From: a virus
Length of the DNA stretch: 64,000 nucleotides
Virus record (IMG/VR): IMGVR_UViG_3300025280_000024
Location: 38,046-102,045 of that record
Reading direction: 5' to 3' (one strand)
In this document: positions 17,967 through 26,240 of the stretch, piece by piece
Numbering within the stretch: the first letter of the stretch is position 1
Layout of the letters: the number at the start of each line of letters is the position of its first letter
The notes under the pieces: model-generated
The model's input: the letters and a program-made list of their open reading frames with translations, nothing else
Databases searched by the model: none
Told to the model about the DNA's origin: nothing
Position numbers and translations under genes: made by a program

Positions 17967-18378
17967 AAATCTGTTTTGTCTCGTTCAATGTCACGATTTC
18001 ATAATAATGAGATCCATATAACACAAAATCACCCTCTCTGACGAACAAATCTTGATCTTCGGTCAATCTTCTTTTGTGAAAATGAACAGTGATGCTTGAC
18101 CTTCGATCAATTCCAGCACTAGTGTTCGTTGTTTCATGGCCTTCCCACTCAACTAGAGCATATACCCTAACCGGTGGCAGAAAGGTCTTCTCTATTGCCT
18201 CTCTATAAAGAGAATGAAAATCTGTATGATCTTTGCTTATTGGATAATACAGCACTTGTTGGCCAACAACTCGCTCAATGAGTTCATCATTGACCTGTTT
18301 AACTAGATTTCTCTCCTTCTCTCCTAAAAACAGAGGAGGTGGAGGATTTGCTGGTTGTGACCATTTGTTGTCAGCCAT
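17890..18378 (-). CDS. neck protein, gp14-like
   Basis: 162 aa, between the gp13-like and gp15-like genes. Beta-rich: VYALVEWEGHET, ITVHFHKRR and DFVLYGSHYYEIVTL suggest a small barrel as found in head-tail connector proteins. The N-terminus is Pro-rich. No enzymatic motif. A role in closing the filled head and giving the tail a docking site is inferred from gene order and size. Confidence 0.6.
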   Translation of the reverse strand: MADNKWSQPANPPPPLFLGEKERNLVKQVNDELIERVVGQQVLYYPISKDHTDFHSLYREAIEKTFLPPVRVYALVEWEGHETTNTSAGIDRRSSITVHFHKRRLTEDQDLFVREGDFVLYGSHYYEIVTLNETKQIFGQVDHKMEISAKCIRARKGLFDGS

Positions 18379-18384
18379 TGTCTA

Positions 18385-19665
18385 TTACCCCACAAATATT
18401 CCACCCGGAATTGAAGAGTTGACCTTATTGACATTTTCTGTTATTGTTGCCTCTTGTTCAGCTAGCTTGGCATAAACCATTTCATCGAGAACTGTTTTAA
18501 GTTCTTCCCTGAGTTTTTCTTGCTCTTCTTTTGCCTGCGAAAGCAGTTCAGAATGGTTTAATGTAACTGATTCTCCCGGTATTGGTATAGTGGAAAACTT
18601 TCCTCTAACTTGTCCCAACGTTTCCTTTGAAAGTGCCAGAGCAAACCTTCGAACCCACTGCTTACCAATAGAGTTGATATTCTTATATGGAAGATTCTCG
18701 AATGGAAGAGTGTTCATATTGTTGATGCCTTTGACACTATCACGATATGCTGCATTAGGCTCCCAAGGATCTTCATCAATTGTAAAATTTATCCACATCT
18801 TCTTTGGATGAGATATAGTAACATCTGGAAACAATCTTAGTTTATTGTTTTTGATCTCGAAAGAGTAATGTGAAGTCCTAGTCCACAAGTTTGATTCAAA
18901 AGCCATGGCTTGAAGTTTGTTCTGCCAAGCCGGCACCAGTTCAAAATTGGCATCATCGGCAAACTGACCATATTGGTGAAGATTTCCTACGGTATTTAAA
19001 CCTCCGTAATATCCATAAAACCTCCACATAGCGTGCGGAGTCTTATAAAATACTTTTCGAATTGTTATTCTTCGATCTGTCACATTTCCAAAATAAGGAA
19101 CGGCGCTGTCAGTAGCTGCAGAAGATGAAACTATTGACTGCAAATCATAATCCTGTGTACCAACCGAAGTATTAAAAGACGCCGAATATATAGTTTGTTG
19201 TCCACCAATACCGACTTCAGTAGAAGTAGCATCTCCTACGCGTTTGGCAAAACCAAATTGAAATTTAGGAAATGCAAGAGCAATGTTACTTCCGGATAAT
19301 CCATCTCCTGAGAGAAGTTGACCTTGGTGATCAAACGAACCAGTGGTTCTACCCAACAAAGTATCCAATACATTTTTAGATTGATGAGAATTGACTAGGT
19401 AACTATATTCCAACACTGACTCTTCATAAGAAGCATAAACGTTTTGTGTTGTTATCTCTATATCTAAAATGTCTCCACCAAGTTTCCTATATGTATAGGA
19501 TACTTGCTCAACTGCTCCAGAGACAAAGTTTGTGTCTGCTAGCGCACCATCGGTAGCATAATAACCAAATGGTAAATTTGCTAATGTAACGTCACCATGC
19601 GTACCTGTAGATGGCAACTTGATAGCGCTAGTTGTGCTTGATGGTGTTAAGGTTGGAACCGCCAT
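18385..19665 (-). CDS. neck / head completion structural protein, gp13-like
   Basis: 426 aa. Beta-rich first two thirds, then a conserved-looking helical C-terminus: KQWVRRFALALSKETLGQVR, then FSTIPIPGESVTLN, then a Glu/Lys-rich helix LLSQAKEEQEKLREELKTVL. I associate that C-terminal pattern with neck proteins of marine T4-like phages. It begins the neck block (this gene, 17890, 17025) after the small head proteins. Length exceeds T4 gp13 (309 aa) through the N-terminal beta domain. The ATG has a CGAGGAG site and an ACTAATTATA motif upstream. Confidence 0.6.
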   Translation of the reverse strand: MAVPTLTPSSTTSAIKLPSTGTHGDVTLANLPFGYYATDGALADTNFVSGAVEQVSYTYRKLGGDILDIEITTQNVYASYEESVLEYSYLVNSHQSKNVLDTLLGRTTGSFDHQGQLLSGDGLSGSNIALAFPKFQFGFAKRVGDATSTEVGIGGQQTIYSASFNTSVGTQDYDLQSIVSSSAATDSAVPYFGNVTDRRITIRKVFYKTPHAMWRFYGYYGGLNTVGNLHQYGQFADDANFELVPAWQNKLQAMAFESNLWTRTSHYSFEIKNNKLRLFPDVTISHPKKMWINFTIDEDPWEPNAAYRDSVKGINNMNTLPFENLPYKNINSIGKQWVRRFALALSKETLGQVRGKFSTIPIPGESVTLNHSELLSQAKEEQEKLREELKTVLDEMVYAKLAEQEATITENVNKVNSSIPGGIFVG

Positions 19666-19684
19666 TAAACTATATCTCCTCGGG

Positions 19685-19694
19685 TATAATTAGT
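19685..19694 (-). promoter_or_regulatory. recurrent motif ACTAATTATA upstream of gp13-like gene
   Basis: Exact copy 20-29 bases before ATG 19665, in the 45-base gap after the Lys-rich protein gene. Confidence 0.45.
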
Positions 19695-19710
19695 TGCCGG
19701 CGTTACAAAA

Positions 19711-20013
19711 CTACTTATCTTTCTTTATAGTAGTTCGTTTGGATCTTTTTCTGGTTTTACGAGTTGTGGATGTTTTCTTTGCGATCTTAGGAACGGGTTT
19801 TTCTGCCACTGGTTTTGACTCGACAATCGAAGCCTTTTCAACAATTGTGGATGTTTTCTTTGTGATCTTAGGAACGGGTTTTTCTGCCACTGGTTTTGAC
19901 TCGACAATTGATTCTACTTTTTCGTGGCTTTTCAACCTCGCAATTGTTGCTCTCAAACCGGCATACTTCTTAGCATACTTGGGGCTTGTCAGTTTTCTTC
20001 TTCTCTTTCCCAT
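19711..20013 (-). CDS. Lys/Pro-rich basic protein with internal duplication
   Basis: I choose ATG 20013 behind AGGAGGT (100 aa); the longer frame to 20097 lacks a ribosome site and would include a terminator and the ACTATTTATT motif. The N-terminus MGKRRRKLTSPKYAKKYAGL is strongly basic and helical. Two copies of a 27-residue unit containing SKPVAEKPVPK follow, and the C-terminus is again Arg/Lys-rich. Histone-like composition suggests nucleic acid binding, perhaps an internal head or DNA-condensing protein, but this is inference. It lies between decoration-like genes and the neck block. Confidence 0.6.
   Translation of the reverse strand: MGKRRRKLTSPKYAKKYAGLRATIARLKSHEKVESIVESKPVAEKPVPKITKKTSTIVEKASIVESKPVAEKPVPKIAKKTSTTRKTRKRSKRTTIKKDK
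19764..19910. repeat. imperfect 81-base duplication inside the Lys-rich gene
   Basis: Two ~66-base copies (19764-19829 and 19845-19910) are offset by 81 bases and differ at only a few positions. They encode the duplicated SKPVAEKPVPK unit in frame. Confidence 0.8.
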
Positions 20014-20032
20014 AATACCTCCTGGGTTGTAT

Positions 20033-20042
20033 AATAAATAGT
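20033..20042 (-). promoter_or_regulatory. recurrent motif ACTATTTATT upstream of Lys-rich gene
   Basis: Copy of the ACTATTTATA family 20-29 bases before ATG 20013 and just after the terminator at 20053-20087, so it could restart transcription there. Confidence 0.45.
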
Positions 20043-20052
20043 TGATTTTCAA

Positions 20053-20087
20053 TAAAAAACCCCACGCCGTTGAAAACGTGGGGTTTG
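20053..20087 (-). terminator. intrinsic terminator after decoration-like gene
   Basis: On the minus strand AACCCCACG pairs with CGTGGGGTT around a ten-base loop and is followed by a run of T residues. It follows the 20113 gene and precedes the Lys-rich gene. Confidence 0.8.
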
Positions 20088-20112
20088 ATATTAACAAGGT
20101 TTTTAATTATTA

Positions 20113-20556
20113 TTAAGCATTAGTGGCGGCGTCTGCAAATAATGTATCAGACGCATCGATTATGAAGCCGTGGGCAACATATCTGTCCCCCAGACAAACG
20201 ATTCTCACCAATTCACCAGAAGTACCGGCGGTCTTCCATCCAATAAAATTATTGCTCGTTCCATTGCCGATAGAGCCGCCCCCGCCGTCAGCAGCACAGA
20301 GAATTCCAGTAAAAAAAGTTCCATCTCCTACGGTTACATTAATATTATTGTCCATAGTATCGCCATCTTCTTCGTCTGCCATCACTTCGCACCACCAGCC
20401 TTTGCCAGCATCGGCGGCAGCTGGTAGTGTCAAAGTCACATCAGCTGCAGGATTCACGTTAAAAAGCGTTCCACAATCAGCTATTGTGATAGTCTTAGAC
20501 GCGGTTAATTCTTCAATCTTAATCCGGTTAGCTGCATATCTTCCTGATTTACTCAT
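20113..20556 (-). CDS. small head-decoration-like structural protein, copy 2
   Basis: 147 aa, paralogous to the next gene upstream (20608-21072): both begin MSK-x-GRY followed by R-x-KI-E/K and share a TKTV/ITIADCGTLF-type strand. The rest is small-residue and beta-rich (LTLPAAADAGKGWWCEVM), typical of small surface proteins of virions. It lies just downstream of the major capsid gene and ends at a terminator, as expected for an abundant accessory head protein. Decoration is inference; tail attachment is possible. Confidence 0.6.
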   Translation of the reverse strand: MSKSGRYAANRIKIEELTASKTITIADCGTLFNVNPAADVTLTLPAAADAGKGWWCEVMADEEDGDTMDNNINVTVGDGTFFTGILCAADGGGGSIGNGTSNNFIGWKTAGTSGELVRIVCLGDRYVAHGFIIDASDTLFADAATNA

Positions 20557-20607
20557 CTTTTTTAAATCTCCTTTTGATTTAGGCTATTCGCCTTAATTTG
20601 TTTCATA

Positions 20608-21072
20608 TTAACCGTCCGAACCAGTTATAGCTCCACTACCACTCACAACACCATTAGCGATCCACCCATCGAGGCCGCCATACTGGGAGTTTGGAATTGC
20701 CACCAATTCTAATGTATCCCCTAGGGCCCCTTTGGCAACAACAAACGAAGCAGTCGCGTTCCCCGGGAAGTTCTGTCCAGCCGGATTGCCTTCGAGAGCG
20801 GAGGCGGCAACCGAACCCAAAATATAATTAGTAGTAGCCTCCGGCGCAACGCGGATATTCACGTTCCCATAGGCGCTCTCAAAGGCCGTCAGGATAAATT
20901 TATACCAACAACCTTTTCCAGCAGTGTCGATGTCTGGCAAAATAACACTATATGCTGTAGAGGATGCTGAAAGTTCAAATATTGTTCCACATTCTGAAAC
21001 CTTAACAGTCTTTGCTGCGGAAATAGTTTTTATCTTTTTTCTATCTGCTGAATATCTTCCTAACTTGCTCAT
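20608..21072 (-). CDS. small head-decoration-like structural protein, copy 1
   Basis: 154 aa paralogue of 20113-20556 (MSKLGRYSADRKKI start, VKVSECGTIFEL strand, then AGKGCWYKFIL). No catalytic motifs or membrane segments. It is preceded by an ACTATTTAAT motif and the capsid-gene terminator, so it forms a separate short transcript with its paralogue. High expression as a capsid surface protein is likely but inferred. Confidence 0.6.
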   Translation of the reverse strand: MSKLGRYSADRKKIKTISAAKTVKVSECGTIFELSASSTAYSVILPDIDTAGKGCWYKFILTAFESAYGNVNIRVAPEATTNYILGSVAASALEGNPAGQNFPGNATASFVVAKGALGDTLELVAIPNSQYGGLDGWIANGVVSGSGAITGSDG

Positions 21073-21110
21073 CCTTTTAATTCCCCTTTTGATTTAGTTA
21101 TTCGTTTCAT

Positions 21111-21120
21111 ATTAAATAGT
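21111..21120 (-). promoter_or_regulatory. recurrent motif ACTATTTAAT upstream of decoration-like genes
   Basis: Family member 39-48 bases before ATG 21072, immediately after the capsid-gene terminator. A transcript that stops at 21152 could restart here. Confidence 0.45.
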
Positions 21121-21151
21121 CGTGACTTGTTTAAACTTCCAAAAGAAATAC

Positions 21152-21182
21152 AAAAAAAGCCCGCCCTGACGGGCGGGCTTTA
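21152..21182 (-). terminator. strong intrinsic terminator after major capsid gene
   Basis: On the minus strand GCCCGCCC pairs perfectly with GGGCGGGC around GTCA, followed by seven T residues. It lies 20-50 bases after the capsid stop codon. Confidence 0.92.
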
Positions 21183-21201
21183 ATTGTTAGTTAGCTATTG
21201 T

Positions 21202-23019
21202 TTAGCTAGCTCCACTCTCTCCGAGCAAGCCGCGAACAACAACCAGACCATACATATCAGGTCTGACCATCTTCTTAGCATAACGAGTCATCACGCCCTT
21301 GCGAGGCACGAAGTCTTCGATACCGAAGATCGTCGGAGTAACCTGCAGCGGTACATAAGGAGCATAAACATAGCCGCTCTCAAGGAACGAACCACCCTTA
21401 CGACCAACCAAGACGAGGTTACGAGGGAAATAGGGGTCAACATAGACGTCCCACTTCTTACTCATAGCGCCAACCTTGACAGTTCCGACAGTGCCACGAT
21501 CGTCATCAGCAGTCACACTAGCTCGAAAGCCAGAGGTAAACTCAAGGACGTTCGCAACTTCAGGAGAAGTAACAATAAAGTTAGCTCCACCACGAAGTGT
21601 CTTACGATGAATCTGTGCAGACACATCATTAATGGTCTCAGCAAGAGTCTCATACCACTCACTAACTGTACCCGTGAAATCGGGAGCAGCTGCTGTAGCA
21701 CCAAGCTCGGTGCCGGTTGCTCGATTAACGAACAGACCAGGCGAGCGCGACCAGTAATACGTTCCAGCAGTAGCCAGTCGTACAAGATCATTAAGAATCT
21801 CCCGGTCAATCTCAAGAGCAATCTGCTCAGAGAGAATACTCGTAAGTTCAACCTCTGCATCCAAGTTGTGATAAGCGTTGAGATCCTGGCCAAGTTCCGG
21901 AGTCCACTTCGCTTTCAGCTTCTTAGTTACAGCAGTGACACTCACCGAATCGACCTTGATGTCGATCTCGGGAATTTCTGTGTTATTCTCTAGACCCCAC
22001 GTAGTGGTTCCAGCAATAGCACCAATAGCATTGGCGTCACCAGCAGCTGCAGTACCATCAAAAGCATCCTTTTCCGGATAATGAACTGTAATTGCCACTG
22101 CTGTATCCGCAGCTGCAGCTGTTGAATCACCGTGCATAGTAAACTCAACGGTAGCTACATCAACACGTCTAGTCAATCGACGAACTGGGCGAATATCTTC
22201 ATTTGCATCCAGACCAAATGCAACGCCAGATCCGCTAGCCTGTGGGCGAATATCAAGGAGAATCATGTTTTCCATATTGATATTCGCCTGTTGAGCGGCA
22301 GTAAGAGTAACATGTACCTGTTGAACTTTATCAGTACTCTCGGCGTTCAAAAGATCCGGATCAAAACGCAAGTCTTTCTTCTGAGCTTCCGACAGCGCGC
22401 TGATTGCAGTAAAAGCTGCCAAGTTAGCGGTTGCACCCGGGAAGCCGTTTGCAGCAGTAACTGCGGCGGCAGGGGCAATTGCGCTAGCTGCAAGAGGAAG
22501 CGTTCCAGATGGCGAAGAATAACCTTGGTTAAGGTTGTAAAACCCCTTATCAGCATTATCTCCAGTAGAGGTAACACCCGCATCACGAGCTTCTTGACTA
22601 AGGTCCACACCACCAGTGATCTCCTGGCCAACCCTTCCACCACCGTATAATGAATCATTTGCACGATAATCATATCTCGCAGCCGTATACTGAAAATCAA
22701 GGAAGAAGATCAGTCCAGAGGGCAAACTCATGGGCTGAACACTTACAAGATCATTTGCAATAAGTCCACCGAACACTCGACGGACGATCGGAAACGCGAC
22801 GGCCGCGAAACCCTCGACGTCACCACCAGCCATAGACGAAGCTTCCTTCAGAAGCTGCTTGGCCTGGTTTTCAAGAAGGCGTGCCATAGTAGACTTCTTT
22901 CGATCTCCTCCGAGACCTTCAAGAAGGCCAGTTGCCTCCCACTTATTAAGAAGGGCATCGCCCTCCTTTTGAAGATCTCGATCAACGATACCTTCAGTTA
23001 ATTTTTCTAAAATACTCAT
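21202..23019 (-). CDS. major capsid protein, gp23-like precursor
   Basis: 605 aa. It follows the scaffold gene and precedes a strong terminator, as T4 gene 23 does. The N-terminal ~60 residues are helical and charged and end in QLLKE-ASSMAGGDVEGFAA; an L-x-E site there is where the gp21 protease would remove the propeptide (cleavage predicted after about residue 60). Downstream are segments typical of gp23: FPIVRRVFGGLIANDLVSVQ, SEQIALEIDREILNDL, and a C-terminal VPLQVTPTIFGIEDFVPRKG. A Thr/Ala-rich insertion lies around residues 150-230. Forms the hexamers of the head. The start has a clear AGGAGG site. Confidence 0.92.
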   Translation of the reverse strand: MSILEKLTEGIVDRDLQKEGDALLNKWEATGLLEGLGGDRKKSTMARLLENQAKQLLKEASSMAGGDVEGFAAVAFPIVRRVFGGLIANDLVSVQPMSLPSGLIFFLDFQYTAARYDYRANDSLYGGGRVGQEITGGVDLSQEARDAGVTSTGDNADKGFYNLNQGYSSPSGTLPLAASAIAPAAAVTAANGFPGATANLAAFTAISALSEAQKKDLRFDPDLLNAESTDKVQQVHVTLTAAQQANINMENMILLDIRPQASGSGVAFGLDANEDIRPVRRLTRRVDVATVEFTMHGDSTAAAADTAVAITVHYPEKDAFDGTAAAGDANAIGAIAGTTTWGLENNTEIPEIDIKVDSVSVTAVTKKLKAKWTPELGQDLNAYHNLDAEVELTSILSEQIALEIDREILNDLVRLATAGTYYWSRSPGLFVNRATGTELGATAAAPDFTGTVSEWYETLAETINDVSAQIHRKTLRGGANFIVTSPEVANVLEFTSGFRASVTADDDRGTVGTVKVGAMSKKWDVYVDPYFPRNLVLVGRKGGSFLESGYVYAPYVPLQVTPTIFGIEDFVPRKGVMTRYAKKMVRPDMYGLVVVRGLLGESGAS

Positions 23020-23052
23020 TTCTTTTAAACCTCCTATTGTTTTAAAAATAAA

Positions 23053-24051
23053 CTATTTAATTCCCGCAAGCTTTCGCATGCGATCTCGGACCGGATTTGG
23101 TAAGCCGGAATCACGCGTCTTTTGACGATTAACCCTAAGCACAGAATTCCTTCTTTCCAAAGCTTCGTTCAGTGATTTTGGTTCTTTTTTTCTTGAAAAG
23201 TTGGAACCCACTGCACTTTGAAGCGTTTCGTAAAGAACTCTAGCTTCTTCTACCGTATCCGCTTTTGAAATAGCTTCGACAATTTTTCTTTTTTGTCGCT
23301 CATTCAGGGAGGTGCTACTTAAAATCTTGTTTGAATAAAGCAATCTAGCGTTTGATGATACCATTTCTTCGAGCTTTTCTTTAAGCATCATCACTGCTTT
23401 CTTGTGTTGCTTCGTGTTACTAACTAGTTGTTTGTTTGTCTTAATTACTTTTTTAAGACTTTCTTTTAATTCTTCGTTTTCTTCTTTGTATTCAGAACTT
23501 TGCATTCGGGCGAGATCTAAATCTTTCTCAAACTCCAATTCTGCTTCGGGCCTGCCTGCCCACCCACTCATTTGAGGAGACATATCAACAAGAAGCTTTT
23601 CAATCAATTCTTCATCGATCTCGATATCTTCTTCTAATGCAAAAAGTTCTTCGTCTTCTTCTGGCATCTGCAACCCGGCAGTCACTTCAGCAGCTGCTTC
23701 TTCCTCTGTCTCTTCTGGTACACCCTCTTCTTCACTTATAGCTTTCTGAAGAGCGCTCAAATCCATGGTCACGATGGCTTCATCATCTGGACAAGGACAA
23801 AGATCTTCGCCGGCGGTGGCTGCATCGGCAACATCTACATCATCAAATGTTTCTCCTCCACCTTCTAATGGTGCTAATGGTGCTGCTTCTCCTCCCAACA
23901 ACTCTTCCTCTTCGGGTTGTTCTAGAAGAGATTCGACTGCCTCTTTAATATCGGCAGAATACTTTTCAATAATTGTTTGTTCTGCGTTTTTGACAGCGGC
24001 TTCTTTTAATGCACTAGCATCGACAATCGCCTGTTCTAACATTGATGACAT
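23053..24051 (-). CDS. prohead scaffold protein, gp22-like
   Basis: 332 aa, highly acidic and helical, directly upstream of the major capsid gene as in T4. Residues 45-165 are Glu/Asp/Ala-rich with EEEELLGGEAAPL and EEDEELFALEEDI. A coiled coil (about 190-240) follows, and the C-terminus is basic (RDRMRKLAGIK), likely the capsid-binding end. Several L-x-E triplets (for example ALKE-A near residue 17) fit destruction by the gp21 protease during head maturation, as is known for T4 gp22. Two copies of the ACTATTTAT-type motif precede the gene. Confidence 0.82.
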   Translation of the reverse strand: MSSMLEQAIVDASALKEAAVKNAEQTIIEKYSADIKEAVESLLEQPEEEELLGGEAAPLAPLEGGGETFDDVDVADAATAGEDLCPCPDDEAIVTMDLSALQKAISEEEGVPEETEEEAAAEVTAGLQMPEEDEELFALEEDIEIDEELIEKLLVDMSPQMSGWAGRPEAELEFEKDLDLARMQSSEYKEENEELKESLKKVIKTNKQLVSNTKQHKKAVMMLKEKLEEMVSSNARLLYSNKILSSTSLNERQKRKIVEAISKADTVEEARVLYETLQSAVGSNFSRKKEPKSLNEALERRNSVLRVNRQKTRDSGLPNPVRDRMRKLAGIK

Positions 24052-24074
24052 ATATAACTCCTTGAATACATTAT

Positions 24075-24084
24075 TAATAAATAG
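24075..24084 (-). promoter_or_regulatory. recurrent motif, proximal copy, upstream of scaffold gene
   Basis: TCTATTTATT on the minus strand, 24-33 bases before ATG 24051; last of two tandem copies, differing at the first base from the family consensus. Confidence 0.35.
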
Positions 24085-24093
24085 ATGTTCACA

Positions 24094-24103
24094 AATAAAT
24101 AGT
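24094..24103 (-). promoter_or_regulatory. recurrent motif, distal copy, upstream of scaffold gene
   Basis: ACTATTTATT, 43-52 bases before ATG 24051. Here the preceding bases TAAAT also match the T4 late promoter (TATAAATACTATT), the closest such match in the window. Confidence 0.45.
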
Positions 24104-24178
24104 ATTTAGTTCTTTAAAATGACTATATGTGTTGATTTTCTGTTATCTCCGACTTTCATATAGTTACTCTACTTTATC

Positions 24179-25387
24179 CTATAGCTCAATAAAATCTGGT
24201 GAAGGACTGAAAAATATCAAATCTACATCAATTGAATGTCCTATAACTCTGACAACTTCTCCAGAACCCGATGGTATTACAGTTGTATATTGACCGGCAA
24301 CAAAGCTGGCATATACTTGTCCTCCAATATCAAAGGCGCCTGGGCCAGCAGATCCAGTAATAAGAGAGCTTGTTAGTTGACACAACCCACGAGTAAGAAC
24401 TCCTTTGGAATGTGGTGGAGCAGTGTCACCGACAATTGCAATAAAAGCTGCATCGCCGGAACCAGTTGCAGCTGCATTAACTAAGCTCCATTGTTTTGTT
24501 GAATCTAAATAAACCAAATGGCCGGCGGCTACTCCAGCTGCGGAACCAGTGCCTGCAAATAGTATATCACCAGATTGATCGTATGCGCTAGTGAACGATG
24601 AAGAGTGAGTCTTAAGACCAACCCCGAAACCAGGCGAGAATATAGCTGCATTACCTATGGTCACATTGCCGCCACTCATTTCAACACTGCCAGTAAATTG
24701 ATAATTGGCACTTTCTCTAAAGATTATGCTTCCAGTTGCTCCAGTGCCGTCTCCGACACCGCCGATTAACACAATGTCTCCACCATCATCATTTGTTACA
24801 CTGGCTTCCGACCCTTGAATCTTAAATTCGCCAGTGGTCATGCCAAATAAAGCGGCAGGCTGAATTTTAGTCTCAGTGGGTCCAGCCTTAAGCTTGAGAA
24901 GATTCAGGCCTCCAGCAGTATTCCTCCCGCCTATTGCGATCTCGACTCGGTGATCAGCAGCAGGAAGTATTGAATTGTTTCCGAAAATATATATTTCTTC
25001 TGGATTGGCCGAAGAGGTCATTCTAAAATGAGCCCCTTCAAAGTCGGCATCGTATTCCAAACTGGTCTTGACTCCAGCTTTATCTATAGACAAAGTTGAA
25101 GCACTTATTTCAACACTGCCAGTAAATTGGTGAGTGTCGCCGGTGTCATTACCAAATTTTGTATCACCTAAATAAGTGGTTGTAGTGATCGTTTCGAACG
25201 CATATGATGTAATTGTTCCAGAAACATCTAAACCTCCAGAAAGTACAAGTTTATCGTTGGTATAATCATATGTAAAGTTGCTAGATCCACTAAGAGTAGA
25301 TCCTGAATTGAATTGAACGTGTGTGTCGGCGCCACCCACAGTTGCAGCCGCGGCACCCGATATATATGCCCATCCTAAATTTGGCAT
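24179..25387 (-). CDS. beta-rich structural protein, possible head or tail fibre
   Basis: 402 aa. Repetitive beta composition: GGADTHVQFNSGSTLSGSSN, a DKLVLSGGLDVSG strand, then twice a phrase QFTGSVE-x-S followed by a strand. Such Gly/Ser/Thr-rich repeats occur in fibre-like virion proteins. There is no chaperone or lyase motif. It is encoded within the head gene block, between the 149-aa protein and the scaffold gene, so a head fibre or surface protein is possible. A GGAG site and an ACTAATTATG motif precede the ATG. Function is inferred from composition and location. Confidence 0.55.
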   Translation of the reverse strand: MPNLGWAYISGAAAATVGGADTHVQFNSGSTLSGSSNFTYDYTNDKLVLSGGLDVSGTITSYAFETITTTTYLGDTKFGNDTGDTHQFTGSVEISASTLSIDKAGVKTSLEYDADFEGAHFRMTSSANPEEIYIFGNNSILPAADHRVEIAIGGRNTAGGLNLLKLKAGPTETKIQPAALFGMTTGEFKIQGSEASVTNDDGGDIVLIGGVGDGTGATGSIIFRESANYQFTGSVEMSGGNVTIGNAAIFSPGFGVGLKTHSSSFTSAYDQSGDILFAGTGSAAGVAAGHLVYLDSTKQWSLVNAAATGSGDAAFIAIVGDTAPPHSKGVLTRGLCQLTSSLITGSAGPGAFDIGGQVYASFVAGQYTTVIPSGSGEVVRVIGHSIDVDLIFFSPSPDFIEL

Positions 25388-25410
25388 TAGATATTATTCT
25401 CCTATAATAA

Positions 25411-25420
25411 CATAATTAGT
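25411..25420 (-). promoter_or_regulatory. recurrent motif ACTAATTATG upstream of fibre-like gene
   Basis: Copy 24-33 bases before ATG 25387. The rest of the 153-base gap (25388-25540) shows no gene or hairpin that I can support. Confidence 0.4.
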
Positions 25421-25540
25421 TCGTAATCAGTTATAAGCTATATCGATTGTCTAAAATTAGTTCCAAGTTGAAGATTGATGATTGGCAGAGTTCACAGAGG
25501 ATAGTGAATATCTGATTTGAATTATTGTTCATTCGTCATG

Positions 25541-25990
25541 TTAAAAAGTGGAGCATGCGGCAAAGATATTAACTTCACCAGAATCTTCGTGAACAAAAGC
25601 AACCCTATCTATTCCCACTATATGATAAACTCGATATTCTCTGGCGCTTGGAACTTGACTCGCCACAGCGACTTCGGAATCAGCCACTGTTATAGAAGCA
25701 GCTGTTGGATTGGTGTTGTCACCAACTGGAAAAGGAGCTGACTCTGGTATCTCAAACCACCTTAAAAAAGCATGACAATATCCAAATATAGTCAACGCAG
25801 CTGGCGTGGTATCATGCGCATCTTCAACAAGGACATGCAAATATCTTTGATTTTCTGTAGCATAACCCTCAGTTGATGCAGTAATACCTTGTAAGTTGTT
25901 TGTATTCGCCAAAGGTGTAACCGTCCCACCTTGACTGCCGGCTAAATTCTTGGGGCTTCTTGTTCTTCCCCAACTATTATATAGTGCCAT
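25541..25990 (-). CDS. small structural-type protein of unknown function
   Basis: 149 aa, beginning MALYNSWGRTRSPKNLAGSQ. Beta-rich with Ala/Thr/Val strands (YLHVLVEDAHDTTPAALTIF, EYRVYHIVGIDRVAF), no Cys pairs or catalytic motif. It lies between the bS21 gene and the fibre-like gene in the head block. Probably a minor virion protein; tail-fibre accessory is an alternative. Confidence 0.5.
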   Translation of the reverse strand: MALYNSWGRTRSPKNLAGSQGGTVTPLANTNNLQGITASTEGYATENQRYLHVLVEDAHDTTPAALTIFGYCHAFLRWFEIPESAPFPVGDNTNPTAASITVADSEVAVASQVPSAREYRVYHIVGIDRVAFVHEDSGEVNIFAACSTF

Positions 25991-26000
25991 TGTTTATCTC

Positions 26001-26219
26001 CTAATCTCTCATCTTTTCTTCATATTGTTTTCGAAGCTTTTGAAGAACTTTTTCTCTTTTCTTTTTCTTCATTCTTCTTTTTTCAGAAGACTTCTTAAAC
26101 CTTTGTTTTTCTATAACTTCTCTTAAAAAACCTTCTCTTTTGCATTTTTTAACGAAGCGCTTAATTGTTTTTTTTGGATCTTCTCCTCTTCTTGAAAAGA
26201 TCTCAACGTTAATCCCCAT
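26001..26219 (-). CDS. rpsU: ribosomal protein bS21 homologue
   Basis: 72 aa, the size of bacterial bS21, with its order of features: a short N-terminal strand, a helix with GEDPKKTIKRFVKKCKREG (compare the bacterial E/D-x-x-x-x-ALRRFKK-x-x-x-xAG segment), LREV, then a helix with F-x-K-x-SEKRR and a Lys/Arg-rich end. bS21 sits on the 30S platform near the anti-Shine-Dalgarno. Marine phages have been reported to carry bS21, probably to bias host ribosomes toward phage messages. It is expressed within the head block, so late. The start has an AGAGGAAG site. Confidence 0.82.
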   Translation of the reverse strand: MGINVEIFSRRGEDPKKTIKRFVKKCKREGFLREVIEKQRFKKSSEKRRMKKKKREKVLQKLRKQYEEKMRD

Positions 26220-26229
26220 ATCTTCCTCT

Positions 26230-26239
26230 AATAATTAGT
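26230..26239 (-). promoter_or_regulatory. recurrent motif ACTAATTATT upstream of bS21 gene
   Basis: Copy only 11-20 bases before ATG 26219, almost touching the ribosome site. That spacing is too short for an ordinary promoter leader and argues for another or additional role. Confidence 0.35.
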
Positions 26240-26240
26240 C

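Noticed and set aside
21184-21993. Plus-strand open frame of 269 codons
   Set aside because: It is the antisense of the major capsid gene, has no ribosome site and shows low-complexity residues typical of an opposite-strand shadow.
24112-24175. Inverted repeat CTATATG ... CATATAG after the fibre-like gene
   Set aside because: Seven-base arms with a ~35-base loop and no T run; too weak for a terminator or operator call.
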